Source of the DNA: an uncultured Flammeovirgaceae bacterium
Lineage (GTDB): Bacteria > Bacteroidota > Bacteroidia > Cytophagales > Cyclobacteriaceae
DNA: 32,961 nt
Assembly: GCA_937884755.1 (NCBI GenBank)
Contig: CAKZYJ010000102.1
Location: forward strand, 1 to 32,961
Direction of reading: 5' to 3'
Every line of letters starts with the position of its first letter. The first letter of the stretch is position 1. The notes under the pieces are model-generated. The model searched no databases and was not told the origin of the DNA. It saw nothing but the letters and a program-made list of their open reading frames with translations. Both the position numbers and the translations under genes were made by a program. Of this stretch, positions 22,269 through 31,408 are shown in pieces.

Positions 22269-23765
22269 ATGCGGGTTAACACCCAGGAAGTCCACGTTGT
22301 TATGACCGGCTCATCGTTGTACAATAAAGATTTTGCTCCAGTGCCTCCGGCAAATCGTACTTGGGGCATATGGAACATCGCGGCTATCTGGATTGGTATG
22401 GCGGTCTGTATCCCAACCTATATGTTGGCTGGTAGTCTGGTTAAGGAGGGTATGAACTGGTGGCAGGCATTGTTAACCATCTTGTTGGGTAACCTCATCG
22501 TATTGATCCCTATGATCCTGAATGCCCGGGCTGGAACTACTTATGGGGTTCCCTTTCCGGTATTGATCCGATCCAGTTTCGGGACGCGGGGAGCTGTACT
22601 CGCAGCCTTACTGAGAGGATTGGTAGGATGTGGATGGTTTGGTATCCAGTGCTGGATTGGTGGCGAGGCGATCTATCAACTACTATTGCAGATCTTGCCA
22701 AACCTGGCAGATAGCCTCTATCTGGGAGGTTTTATCGACCTGAATATAGCCCAAGCCAGTAGTTTCCTTCTATTCTGGCTGCTGAACATCTGGGTCATCT
22801 ACCGGGGTATCAGTACTATTCGGCGACTTGAAAGTTGGGCTGCCCCTTTTTTATTACTTTTGGGGCTGGCATTATTGATTTGGGCTTGGCAGAAAGTAGG
22901 CTCAATAGCTTCTATTCTAGAAGCTTCGAATCGGTTAACAGGGCAATCTGATGGTGATTTCTGGACGATATTTTGGCCTAGCCTTACGGGCATGGTGGGT
23001 TTTTGGGCTACGCTGTCACTGAATATTCCAGATTTTACCCGCTACGCCCGCAACCAAAAGGCGCAAGTGTGGGGGCAAATAGTCGGCTTACCTGCTACGA
23101 TGGTTTTGTATTCATTTATTGGCATTGCCGTTACCAGTGCTACTCTTCTGATCTTTGGAGAGGCTATATGGAATCCGGTCAAGCTACTAGGGCGTTTTAG
23201 CCATCCATTGATGATAATCGTGGCAATGTTCGGGCTTAGCTTAGCTACCTTATCCACCAATATCGCGGCCAACGTAGTTGCCTCGGCCAATGATATTGCT
23301 AATATTTCTCCGAAAAGAATTTCTTTTCGAATGGGAGGTTACATTACCGCACTAGTTGGTATTCTGATCTTTCCATGGAAGTTAGTGGCCGACCCCCACG
23401 GTTTTATTTTCGTCTGGCTCATCGGGTACTCGGCATTATTAGGGGCCATAGGAGGCATCATGATCTGCGACTATTACTTGGTGCGAAAGACCAGATTGAA
23501 TGTGGCTGCTTTATTTGATTCTCAAGGTGCTTATCGGGGTTGGAACGCCCCCGCCTGGATAGCTTTATGCTTCAGCCTAATCCCGGTGCTTCCCGGATTC
23601 TTGGTAGAAATAGGCTTAGTATCCTCTGTATCACCACTTTGGTCAGCCCTCTATTCGTATGCTTGGTTTCTTACCTTCTTCCTCGCCTTCGGCATTTATT
23701 GGGGATGCGCTCGGTATAAAAGTATTCAGTCCCAGGAAGGACGTAAGGCATCCTATAGCCGATAG
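22269..23765 (+). CDS. NCS1-family nucleobase/hydantoin:cation symporter
   Basis: The 498-residue protein has about 12 hydrophobic segments and the family start: SLYNKDFAPVPPANRTWGIW (about 16-35), then NIAAIWIGMAVCIPTYMLAG, with conserved helix breaks. Further blocks are VPFPVLIRSSFG, GCGWFGIQCWIGGEA, LNIPDFTRYARNQK and LSTNIAANVVASANDIANI. Such proteins import purines, pyrimidines, allantoin or hydantoins with Na+ or H+. The start at 22269 gives an 11-residue extension before a second ATG at 22302, so either is possible. It follows the methyltransferase by 20 bp and precedes an amidohydrolase, which supports uptake of a cyclic nitrogen compound that is then hydrolysed. Confidence 0.9.
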   Translation: MRVNTQEVHVVMTGSSLYNKDFAPVPPANRTWGIWNIAAIWIGMAVCIPTYMLAGSLVKEGMNWWQALLTILLGNLIVLIPMILNARAGTTYGVPFPVLIRSSFGTRGAVLAALLRGLVGCGWFGIQCWIGGEAIYQLLLQILPNLADSLYLGGFIDLNIAQASSFLLFWLLNIWVIYRGISTIRRLESWAAPFLLLLGLALLIWAWQKVGSIASILEASNRLTGQSDGDFWTIFWPSLTGMVGFWATLSLNIPDFTRYARNQKAQVWGQIVGLPATMVLYSFIGIAVTSATLLIFGEAIWNPVKLLGRFSHPLMIIVAMFGLSLATLSTNIAANVVASANDIANISPKRISFRMGGYITALVGILIFPWKLVADPHGFIFVWLIGYSALLGAIGGIMICDYYLVRKTRLNVAALFDSQGAYRGWNAPAWIALCFSLIPVLPGFLVEIGLVSSVSPLWSALYSYAWFLTFFLAFGIYWGCARYKSIQSQEGRKASYSR

Positions 23766-24020
23766 GCAATTTATTCAAATAAGCCGGTTCTCATATTGAT
23801 CGCCAAAAGCTAATAGAGAAAAATAGTCATACTATGCAAAATGTAAACCGATGGAAGTATCAGAAGTCATACAGTATTTTGCTGTTGTGACTGACCTAAT
23901 CATCTATGGGTTAGACCTACAAATTTTTCAGAGATCAGTAACTAATAAGAAAGCAGGGCAGAATCGTATTAGACTTCTCATTACCGTTTTTAAATTTCTA
24001 AACCCATTAACAAAGTTATC

Positions 24021-25367
24021 ATGAACCATAATACAGATTATTTCCCTAATGCTAATTCAGGAGAATTGCCTGTTTCCGACAACCCTCTTGCCGGGCCGGA
24101 CGAATTACGTAAATGTACCAATCAGGATTTCGATTATCTGGAAACACTTTATCTCCATCTCCATCAGCATCCTGAATTGTCTTTTCAAGAAAAGGAGACT
24201 TCGGCCAGGATGGCGACTGAGTTGCGATCTGTAGGTTTTGAGGTGACAGAAAATGTCGGTGGATACGGCCTGGTAGGGGTTCTTAAAAATGGGGAAGGCC
24301 CCACCCTGCTAATCCGTACCGATATGGATGCTTTGCCGGTAAAAGAAGAAACACATAAGCCCTATGCGAGTACGGTGACTGCCAAAAATGAGGAGGGGCA
24401 AATAGTGCCAGTTATGCACGCCTGCGGTCACGATATGCATATGACAGTATGGACAGGTACGGCCAGGTTGTTAGTAAAATTGAAAAATCAATGGCAAGGA
24501 ACCCTGATCTGTGTAGCCCAGGGAGCGGAAGAGTATGGGGCTGGTGCGCAAGCCATGCTAAGGGATGGGCTTTACAGGCGTTTTCCAGTACCCGATTGTG
24601 CCCTTGCTCTCCACGTTAATTCCGAGCTTCCGGTAGGCACGATAGGCTATACCCCTAGGCATACTTTTGCGGCAGTAGAACTTATGGAAATCACGGTACA
24701 TGGGAAAGGTGGGCATGGCGCCTATCCCCACACCACCAAAAATTCTATCCTGCTAGCGACTCGTATTGTAGAGGCACTACAAAGTCTCACATCCACCGAA
24801 TTATCCCCCATGGAACCGGCCGTTATTGCAGTGGGTACAATTCACGGTGGTACTAAAGCCAATGTAATACCGGATGAAGTAAAAATAGGCTTAGCGATAC
24901 GCTTCTATTCGGATGAAGTTCACATCGCCATTCGCCGGAGGATTCAACAAATCTGCCACGGCTTAGCGAGGGCCGCTGGCCTGACTGAAGAGCAGTATCC
25001 TATCATCTCGATCAATAATCCGTACGCACCGGCTACCTACAACGATCCTACGCTCACCAAAACAATCGTTGCCTCTTTTACCCAAACTTTTGGAAAGGAT
25101 AATGTCAGAAAAATTCAGCCTACGATGACAGGAGAAGACTTTGGTCAATTCGGTTACACCCAGGAGAAGGTGCCTCTCTTTTTGTACTGGTTAGGGGCGG
25201 TAGCACAAGAGCAATATGAAGCAGCTTGTAAGGACAAATATAGCCTGCCTTCTCTCCACAATTGTCGATTTATCCCGGATTACCCTGACACGCTAAAAAC
25301 GGGGGTAGTAGCCATGACCACTGCCGCTCTTAAGATTTTTAGAGAGGGGTCTCGAGCTCAGCCATAG
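24021..25367 (+). CDS. M20-family metallo-amidohydrolase (hippurate/N-acyl amino acid hydrolase type)
   Basis: The 448-residue protein has the M20 amidohydrolase signatures. LHLHQHPELSFQEKET (46-60) opens the domain, TLLIRTDMDALPVKEE (95-110) and HACGHDMHMTVW (133-144) carry metal ligands, and GAEEYGAGAQAML (168-180) carries the catalytic Glu-Glu pair. The GHGAYPH segment marks the lid domain. These enzymes use two metal ions to cleave amide bonds of N-acylated amino acids, hippurate or carbamoyl compounds. There is no signal peptide and about 25 extra residues precede the usual start, a mild oddity. It begins 255 bp after the NCS1 gene with AATCATG-like start context, so it may have its own promoter. 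Confidence 0.9.
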   Translation: MNHNTDYFPNANSGELPVSDNPLAGPDELRKCTNQDFDYLETLYLHLHQHPELSFQEKETSARMATELRSVGFEVTENVGGYGLVGVLKNGEGPTLLIRTDMDALPVKEETHKPYASTVTAKNEEGQIVPVMHACGHDMHMTVWTGTARLLVKLKNQWQGTLICVAQGAEEYGAGAQAMLRDGLYRRFPVPDCALALHVNSELPVGTIGYTPRHTFAAVELMEITVHGKGGHGAYPHTTKNSILLATRIVEALQSLTSTELSPMEPAVIAVGTIHGGTKANVIPDEVKIGLAIRFYSDEVHIAIRRRIQQICHGLARAAGLTEEQYPIISINNPYAPATYNDPTLTKTIVASFTQTFGKDNVRKIQPTMTGEDFGQFGYTQEKVPLFLYWLGAVAQEQYEAACKDKYSLPSLHNCRFIPDYPDTLKTGVVAMTTAALKIFREGSRAQP

Positions 25368-25429
25368 CAGACTAATCAGCATAATAATACGAACTGAAAG
25401 TAGTCATTGAGGAATTGTTGTTTAACGAG

Positions 25430-26086
25430 TTAGGATAGGGTTGGAAATAGTACCGCTCGTACCGGGGAAGCTTCCACTTCGGAAAGTGCCAGGGGCAGAC
25501 CCATGAAATAGTAAGGTCCTGGGTCAACCTTTCGGAGATCCAAACAGACGTATACCGGAACATCCGCCCGAGCCATTATCTTGTGGGCCTCAAAGGAAGT
25601 GGAAGTAGCCGGGTCTAGGCTGTAATAATCAATACCGATAGAAGCAGGAGCGTAAGAAACTAATTGGCGAGATGCGTCTTCACTTAGGTAGCAGTAGTCA
25701 CTGGTAAATTCCGTACGGTTGAGTAAGTCCGAATTGTCGGTTTTCAGTAATATATGAGTGTTTCGGGGTAATTCTAGTTTTGGCAGGTCCTCGGTCCGAA
25801 TGATGTTGGTATTAAAAATCTCAATGACCACGGCCATTCCCACAAAATTATCAATAACATACTGATCGAGGCACTTGGCTTGCTCCAGGAAATGAGCCGG
25901 GAGATCTATATGGGTGCCCGCGTGCAGGCCCAGCGAACCGAACTCAGACAGGTTTAGTGCATCACCTTTGGAAATTTGTAGCACGTTCTTGATGCTAACC
26001 GGAGGGTCGCCGGGATAAAGGATCGTATGCTGGTCTAACCGCAGCGTGATGTCTATTGGATGGGAGTAATTTATCTGTTTTTCCAT
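25430..26086 (-). CDS. Cyclase-family metal-dependent hydrolase (kynurenine formamidase-like)
   Basis: The 218-residue protein from the ATG at 26086 has the family motif HAGTHIDLPAHF (55-66), containing the metal-binding His and Asp residues of the HxGTHxDxPxHF signature. I chose this ATG over an in-frame one at 26128, because the extra 14 residues (MDYYCRIATSSNLI) do not fit the family start (an ITL strand after a short lead). Family members include kynurenine formamidase and other amidases or lactonases. The gene converges on the M20 amidohydrolase with a 62-bp gap, so the two are near neighbours but not one operon. Both could act on the same imported compound. Confidence 0.85.
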   Translation of the reverse strand: MEKQINYSHPIDITLRLDQHTILYPGDPPVSIKNVLQISKGDALNLSEFGSLGLHAGTHIDLPAHFLEQAKCLDQYVIDNFVGMAVVIEIFNTNIIRTEDLPKLELPRNTHILLKTDNSDLLNRTEFTSDYCYLSEDASRQLVSYAPASIGIDYYSLDPATSTSFEAHKIMARADVPVYVCLDLRKVDPGPYYFMGLPLALSEVEASPVRAVLFPTLS

Positions 26087-26206
26087 AATTAGATTAGAAG
26101 ATGTGGCAATTCTGCAATAATAATCCATTAATGTAAAACAGAGGGAAAGTTACAATATACTGCTTCTAGAATTATGTATCTCTCATTTTGGGTCGGGTTA
26201 TTGTTA

Positions 26207-26503
26207 CTACTTATGTACTTTTAGAGCAACTGAAGAGTAAACCTCACCTAATCCAATCGAGCGGCAGCACACCCAACGATGGCTACGGCTAGCATCTCTG
26301 TCGAGCGGTAGACCACTCCAGGTACTCGGTAACATAATTGGTACCTCTTCAGCGTAGAACACTACAACTACCCCAATCTGTCCACCCTCTTCATAATTGT
26401 AATGAACTTCTTCCATATCCCAGAAGGGAAATTGCTGGCCAACCCACTCATTAAGCATTCGTATATCACCATTAGGCAGTTCAGATAGATTAAATACTGT
26501 CAT
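26207..26503 (-). CDS. Small hypothetical protein, possibly decayed at the C-terminus
   Basis: A 98-codon frame from ATG 26503 encodes a soluble protein. The first half (MTVFNLSELPNGDIRM, NEWVGQQFPFWDMEEVHYNY, VVVVFYAEEVPIMLP) has the composition of a real small alpha-beta protein. From about residue 65 the sequence (RSHRWVCCRSIGLGEVY) looks less natural, as if a frameshift had replaced the original end. I know no family. It is isolated, with no clear promoter or terminator around it. Confidence 0.35.
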   Translation of the reverse strand: MTVFNLSELPNGDIRMLNEWVGQQFPFWDMEEVHYNYEEGGQIGVVVVFYAEEVPIMLPSTWSGLPLDRDASRSHRWVCCRSIGLGEVYSSVALKVHK

Positions 26504-27273
26504 AGCTTGCGCATGTTAAACTAGGCTAAATAACGTGAGATTTTTTAGACGATATGTATTATCAGTAAGGATATACTAGAATAACAGAAAACTAAGTCTA
26601 TACTAAATAAAGAACGGGTTTAACGCCTCAAAATCACAACTATCTGTAGGTTAATATTTATTTGAGTTAATGGAAGCAAAAAAAGTTGATAAGTTTGGTT
26701 ATGTTAAAAAAGATAAGTGAATAAAAATCCTAAAGTAAGATGTCAAAATATTCGGTTCCCTAATCGGTGACCTATAGTATAAATGTAATTGTAAGCTTCT
26801 GAAAATCAACATATTGTTAACGCAGTTGCAGAGCCTCACCCTCTGCATCTTAACATTCATTTAACATCAAAACCCCTTAAGTTTCAGGATTTGAGGGGTT
26901 TTTTCTTTTTTGAGGAAACCATATTATTCATGAATTCCTATAACTTATGAGCCCTATGCGGTGCCCTATTTCTTAATGATCAGTAACTAACTGTCAATAT
27001 AGTTTACTTCTTGTACGGTATCACCACCCTGATCTTTAAATGGAAGCAGGGCTGCTTGTTGAAAGGAAATTTGTGCCCACCACTCCTCCGCACTAGCAAG
27101 ATTGGTGCGGTGAGACCTGAGTTATTATTCCAGGCCTACTGTGGGCAGTATTTTTTTCCTCTACTTAACAAATACTATGTCTCCCCTAATCTTTACAGAG
27201 TACCTTTTACCCTCATATTTTACTGTAAAGCAAGCCTGTTAATAAGATATTTGAGGCTTTATGAGGTTGAATA
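26504..27273. other. Non-coding region with possible RNA transcript
   Basis: This 770-bp AT-rich gap holds no credible protein gene. A -7 match, TAAGTTTG (26690-26697), without a well-placed -33 element, precedes about 200 bp ending at a good terminator (26869-26910). Between them lies GCAGAG-cctcac-cCTCTGC (26827-26846), a small stem-loop. The rest of the region, up to the adhesin gene, shows no structure I can name. Confidence 0.35.
26869..26910 (+). terminator. Rho-independent terminator
   Basis: AAAACCCCT (26869-26877) pairs with AGGGGTTTT (26894-26902), followed by a T run (26899-26910 with one C). It has no protein gene immediately upstream on this strand. Confidence 0.7.
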
Positions 27274-29625
27274 ATGAATCAGAAAGCACACAAAATATCC
27301 TTTTTATCAGTAATAGTAGTAACGTTACTTCCATTCATTACTTGGAAAAACAGCTTTGGGCAGACAATAATTGGTATGGGTACCGATTCACCCAACCCCC
27401 GTGCAGTATTGGAACTTGTAGCTACCGAAAATGATCAGGGGCTGCTAGTTCCTCGCCTTTCCGATAGTAACTTAACCACTTTAGCCAACCAACTCACCGC
27501 TAACGACCGGGGATTACTCGTATTCGCGCAAGATCAAGGTGTGTTTTGTTACTGGTGGAATGATCAGTGGAAAGTTCTTCAGGTGACTGCGCAGGAAGAT
27601 TCGCCAGCCTCTGGAGGTTTGGAGTATTTATCTGGTAATGGGATTACTATTGAGGGACAATACATTCGGAATACTGGCGATTTGGATAGTACTAACGAAC
27701 TGCAAAGCTTGGCTTCCGTCTTGCGGAGAGGCCAAGATGCTGATCAACAACGCATTACGAACGTGGCTGACCCGGTTGATGAACAAGATGTAGCCACTCG
27801 AGCGTTTGTTACTAGGCAATTATCCACACTTACTGTTCCCACCCTACAATATAACGATACCACAAAAGCACTGAGTCTGTCTGGCAGTAGCGCCGTAGAT
27901 TTAGGTGCGGTTAATACCGATGAACAAGACCTCTCTCTGGATGGAAATACGCTATCACTGACCAACGATAGTTCTCCCGTTAGTTTATCGGCTACTTCCC
28001 CGGTAAACGGTCAGGTACTTACCTGGAATTCAACATTGAACCGATGGGAGTCACAAGCAGTGGTTGGCGGCACCTCGTATACCGCTGGCAGCGGCATCTC
28101 TATCAATGGCAGTAATCAGATCGCCAATACCGCACCGGATCAGACTGTAAACCTTAGTGGAGGCGGGTCAGTAACTATTGGTGGTACTTATCCAAATTTT
28201 ACCATTACGGGGACTGATTTGGTGGATGACGCTGATAATAGTCCCACCAATGAAATACAAGACTTGTCGTTAAGCAGTAATACCCTAACCATCACTAATC
28301 ATGGTTCGGCAACCCCTATCAACCTAAGCCCTTACTTAGATAATACGGATCAGCAGACTCTCTCGCTAACCGGCACTTCATTGGCTATTAGCGACGGGAA
28401 TAGCGTAAACATCGGTGGAATTAATTCTGATAACCAAACTTTATCTTTAAGCTCAAATACATTGAGTATTACTGACGGTAATGCAGTAAACTTAGCTGGT
28501 ATTAATACTGACGCCCAAGAACTATCTTTAAGTGGCACGACATTAGGGATCAGCGGTAACCCAACAACTGTGGACTTGAGTGTTGTACAAGATGGTACTG
28601 GTACCGACAGTCAAAGCCTTTCCAATAGTAAAACAGCAACCGATGTCTCGGTCACCATTAGTGGGGGGAATACTACGACTTTCTCAGTAGCCGATAACGA
28701 CAATGATACCACCAATGAAACCATCACCTCAGCCAGTTTGGAAACCGGCGATATACTTCGTATTACTGAGGCTGGCACTAATCATGATGTAGATCTATCC
28801 GGATTTCAAAAAACGGCTTTACCCGCCGGGCAAGTGCTGGTCGGCAATGCCTCCAGCGTAGCCACCCCCATGAGCATCTCGGGGGATATTACCTTTAATT
28901 CCGATGGTACTATGACCATTAACCTGGATGCAGTGACTACAGCTAAGATTCTTAACCAAGCGGTTACTACGGCTAAACTGGCGGACGATGCAGTGACCAA
29001 AGAGAAAATTAACAGCGATGTGGCCGGGAACGGGCTAAGCCAGGCTGCTGATGGTAGCTTACAGACGGTTAATACCGCCAGTGGGGAACTCTTAATCGGA
29101 CAAGGTAGCGGGGCATCGGCCCAGGTAATTTCTGGAGATATTGCATTAGCTGCCGATGGTAGTACGACCGTAGAAGGCATACAAGGCCGCCCGGTAAGCA
29201 CCACCGCACCACTAAGCGGACAGGTACTTACCTGGGATGGTTCTAGCTGGGTACCTGAAGATGCGGGTGGGTTAGCGCTCTTTGGGTCACAAGGGTGGTA
29301 CTCCGGAAGTGGCGCACCTACGGCACTCAATCCGCTTTTACCCTCCAATGGCGACTTCTATTTTGATAGAGACAATGAGATCGTTTACTACCGAGAAAGC
29401 GGAAGTTGGAGGGCGCTAGGCGGGTTTAATACCGCTTCACCAGCCCCTATTAATATGGGCGGAGATGCTGACTCTTACCGTACTCCAATCACTTACATTG
29501 GTGATGCTGGACCAGTAGATGGAGATGATATTGGGGCAGATGGTGACTTTTATTACAGCCGGGATGAAGAACAGCTATATTACCGATACGACGACACAGG
29601 CACGATAAGGTGGAAAGTTTTCTAA
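27274..29625 (+). CDS. Large secreted repeat protein, adhesin or tail-fibre-like
   Basis: The 783-residue protein has a signal peptide (residues about 1-30, ending NSFGQ). Residues 32-103 carry the segment GMGTDSPNPRAVLELVATE and DRGLLVFAQDQGVFCYW, which is common in Bacteroidota surface proteins. The middle has serine/threonine/asparagine-rich repeats, with units of the type LSLSxNTLSITDGNAVNLxG. Three copies lie in an exact 81-bp period with TLSL-type starts at 28357, 28438 and 28519. A heptad-like segment LNQAVTTAKLADDAVTKEKI (about 567-590) resembles trimeric tail fibres. Two similar C-terminal units (FYFDRDNEIVYYRESGSWRAL and FYYSRDEEQLYYRYDD) close it. It is probably extracellular and filamentous. 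No C-terminal sorting domain is obvious. Confidence 0.75.
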   Translation: MNQKAHKISFLSVIVVTLLPFITWKNSFGQTIIGMGTDSPNPRAVLELVATENDQGLLVPRLSDSNLTTLANQLTANDRGLLVFAQDQGVFCYWWNDQWKVLQVTAQEDSPASGGLEYLSGNGITIEGQYIRNTGDLDSTNELQSLASVLRRGQDADQQRITNVADPVDEQDVATRAFVTRQLSTLTVPTLQYNDTTKALSLSGSSAVDLGAVNTDEQDLSLDGNTLSLTNDSSPVSLSATSPVNGQVLTWNSTLNRWESQAVVGGTSYTAGSGISINGSNQIANTAPDQTVNLSGGGSVTIGGTYPNFTITGTDLVDDADNSPTNEIQDLSLSSNTLTITNHGSATPINLSPYLDNTDQQTLSLTGTSLAISDGNSVNIGGINSDNQTLSLSSNTLSITDGNAVNLAGINTDAQELSLSGTTLGISGNPTTVDLSVVQDGTGTDSQSLSNSKTATDVSVTISGGNTTTFSVADNDNDTTNETITSASLETGDILRITEAGTNHDVDLSGFQKTALPAGQVLVGNASSVATPMSISGDITFNSDGTMTINLDAVTTAKILNQAVTTAKLADDAVTKEKINSDVAGNGLSQAADGSLQTVNTASGELLIGQGSGASAQVISGDIALAADGSTTVEGIQGRPVSTTAPLSGQVLTWDGSSWVPEDAGGLALFGSQGWYSGSGAPTALNPLLPSNGDFYFDRDNEIVYYRESGSWRALGGFNTASPAPINMGGDADSYRTPITYIGDAGPVDGDDIGADGDFYYSRDEEQLYYRYDDTGTIRWKVF

Positions 29626-30245
29626 GTAAGTGCTGCGACGCAATTAAGCTGTAGACAGGAAGAATTCGGAAAGATCAATGCAAGCTGCATTATCATATTT
29701 TATAATAATGTTGAAAGAGGCTTTTTTTGGTGTGTAACCTGGCGTATAACCCTAGGTACTTAACTCTTCATATCGCTCGGTGAACCTTAGCACAACATTA
29801 TTCACTACCAAAACCGCAGGTTATTGCTTTGAAAGAGACAACGCTTCAAAAGATGTAAGCTTTTTACTAGTCACGCGTTAAAGGGTTTCTATTTGTTCAT
29901 GAAAAGGTTAGGTATTTATCAAAAAAACTAACCAATAATGGTGAACTTACCGTTACATCGGGGCTATTTTGCTAATCTAATTACCAGTGTAATCTTTTAA
30001 TCAGAAAGTCTATTTTCTAATAAAACCTTTTCTGGCAATCTATTTCTATACATAGAATTTACATCAGCCACACTAACCCCCTTCTTTTGTATCATATTCA
30101 GCTATAATATCATTTCAGATGAAATGCTGATACTACATTAATTGCAATACTGGCTTACCCCCCGTTTTTGGAGATGTTTTTAACTTCTTCATTTCTTTGT
30201 TTCTCTCTTTGTTAGAAAGATCTAAATAGGAAAGCTAATATTCTC
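29626..30245. other. Non-coding spacer before the type B CTD gene
   Basis: No gene is visible in this 620-bp AT-rich stretch. A hairpin, AATGCA-agc-TGCATT at 29677-29691, follows the adhesin gene and could help end its transcript, though the T run is weak. CTCTCTTTG-like sequence near 30205 may be a -7 element for the gene at 30246. Nothing else stands out. Confidence 0.4.
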
Positions 30246-31406
30246 ATGCCAGTAAGTAATATTCTTTGTTTATGGGGCACATTCTCAAGAAGTATTAATT
30301 GCATAAGAATATTGGTGGTTTGGCTTACTATTGTTCACTCTAGCTTGGCTCAAATTACGGTACAGAAGGGAAAGGTAGTAAGTGAGTCTAGTTCTCTTAT
30401 TTCCAGTAATACCCCAATTGTAAACTACGGTGAAATAGTCCAGCGAGGCACGCTATCCACCGAAAGTGATCTCCTAAACTACGGAAACTACGACGCAACA
30501 CAGGGCTCCCTAGCGTTACAAGGATCTAATCAGCGTATTGTAAGCGACAGCTTAACCGTAGCTCAACTACATATCAAAGGAGGGAATGTTAAGATTCTGG
30601 AAGGAAAACTAGAAATAAAAAGCAGCCTGTACCTAGAGGGTGGATTGTTACAGGTGACTGAATCCAGCCAGTTAACTCTGGATGAGCAAGTAGCTATCAA
30701 CCAAAACAACGAAACCTCTTATGTTTGGGGTGGTGTATGTCATCGGGGAAACGGAAGTAAATTCTTTCCGGTAGGTACGCGAGATGTGTATGCTCCTCTA
30801 ACGCTCACCAACGTTCAGGGTAATAACCCATTGGTTAAGGCGACTTATGAATCGATAGATGGAAACCCCTACTGGACGCAGACCCAGTTAGCTGGTACTT
30901 ACGACGGCTCACCGGTTACAATTACATTTAACAGTAACAACCCCGACTACGAAGCCTACGCACAGTTGCTATCAATCACAGCCGGACCAGCCTCTCAGCA
31001 GACCGATATCGTTCTTGGAAGTAGCTTATTACGCCAAGATCAGTCTCGATATACACTTGCTAGTAATCAGCCCACTTCACTTCCCTGGATTTCGGTAGGT
31101 TTTACTACGGAAGAGCTTCAGGAAGAAGTTTACGTACCCAATGCCTTCTCCCCAGAAGCCACTAACCCCGAGGATAAAGCCATTAAAGTCTACGGACGCT
31201 ACCTCTCTTTCAACAACTTTCATTTCGGTGTACAAGATTCCTGGGGAAAGTGGGTCTATCAGACAACTTCTTTAGAAGAGGCCACGCAAACTGGTTGGAC
31301 AACTGCTGGTCTCAACGCTTCTACCACTAAGTTTCGGTACGTTGTATCGGGTAGATTTTTGTCCGGTAACTCTTTTCAGCATTCAGATATCATTGTGAAG
31401 TTTTAG
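30246..31406 (+). CDS. Surface protein with gliding-type (CHU_C, type B) C-terminal sorting domain
   Basis: The 386-residue protein starts with a long signal region (hydrophobic segment about 20-34, ending SSLAQ). Residues about 40-290 look like a beta-rich stalk, with SLYLEGGLLQVTESSQLTL and a G-W-G-x-x-C-like VWGGVCHRG. The last 90 residues begin EVYVPNAFSPEATNPEDKAI and contain SWGKWVYQTTS, the pattern of the gliding-motility C-terminal domain. Such type B domains direct export through the type IX secretion system. It is followed after 2 bp by a PorP/SprF gene, the pairing seen for SprB and SprF in Flavobacterium. Confidence 0.85.
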   Translation: MPVSNILCLWGTFSRSINCIRILVVWLTIVHSSLAQITVQKGKVVSESSSLISSNTPIVNYGEIVQRGTLSTESDLLNYGNYDATQGSLALQGSNQRIVSDSLTVAQLHIKGGNVKILEGKLEIKSSLYLEGGLLQVTESSQLTLDEQVAINQNNETSYVWGGVCHRGNGSKFFPVGTRDVYAPLTLTNVQGNNPLVKATYESIDGNPYWTQTQLAGTYDGSPVTITFNSNNPDYEAYAQLLSITAGPASQQTDIVLGSSLLRQDQSRYTLASNQPTSLPWISVGFTTEELQEEVYVPNAFSPEATNPEDKAIKVYGRYLSFNNFHFGVQDSWGKWVYQTTSLEEATQTGWTTAGLNASTTKFRYVVSGRFLSGNSFQHSDIIVKF

Positions 31407-31408
31407 GT

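Noticed and set aside
23820-23835. AAATAGTCATAC before the M20 gene as an operator
   Set aside because: It is a single weak match, with no second copy and no -7 element at the required distance.
26823-26850. Sequence ending CCTCACCCTCTGC that looks like a tRNA 3' end or att site
   Set aside because: No T-arm partner or TTC loop is present upstream and no second copy was found; it is better explained as a small stem-loop.
27011-27274. 87-codon frame before the adhesin gene
   Set aside because: It has a TTG start, odd composition and no family resemblance, and it overlaps the adhesin start; likely noise.
28806-29348. 180-codon frame opposite the adhesin gene
   Set aside because: It is a shadow of a repetitive, biased gene; no start context and no family pattern.
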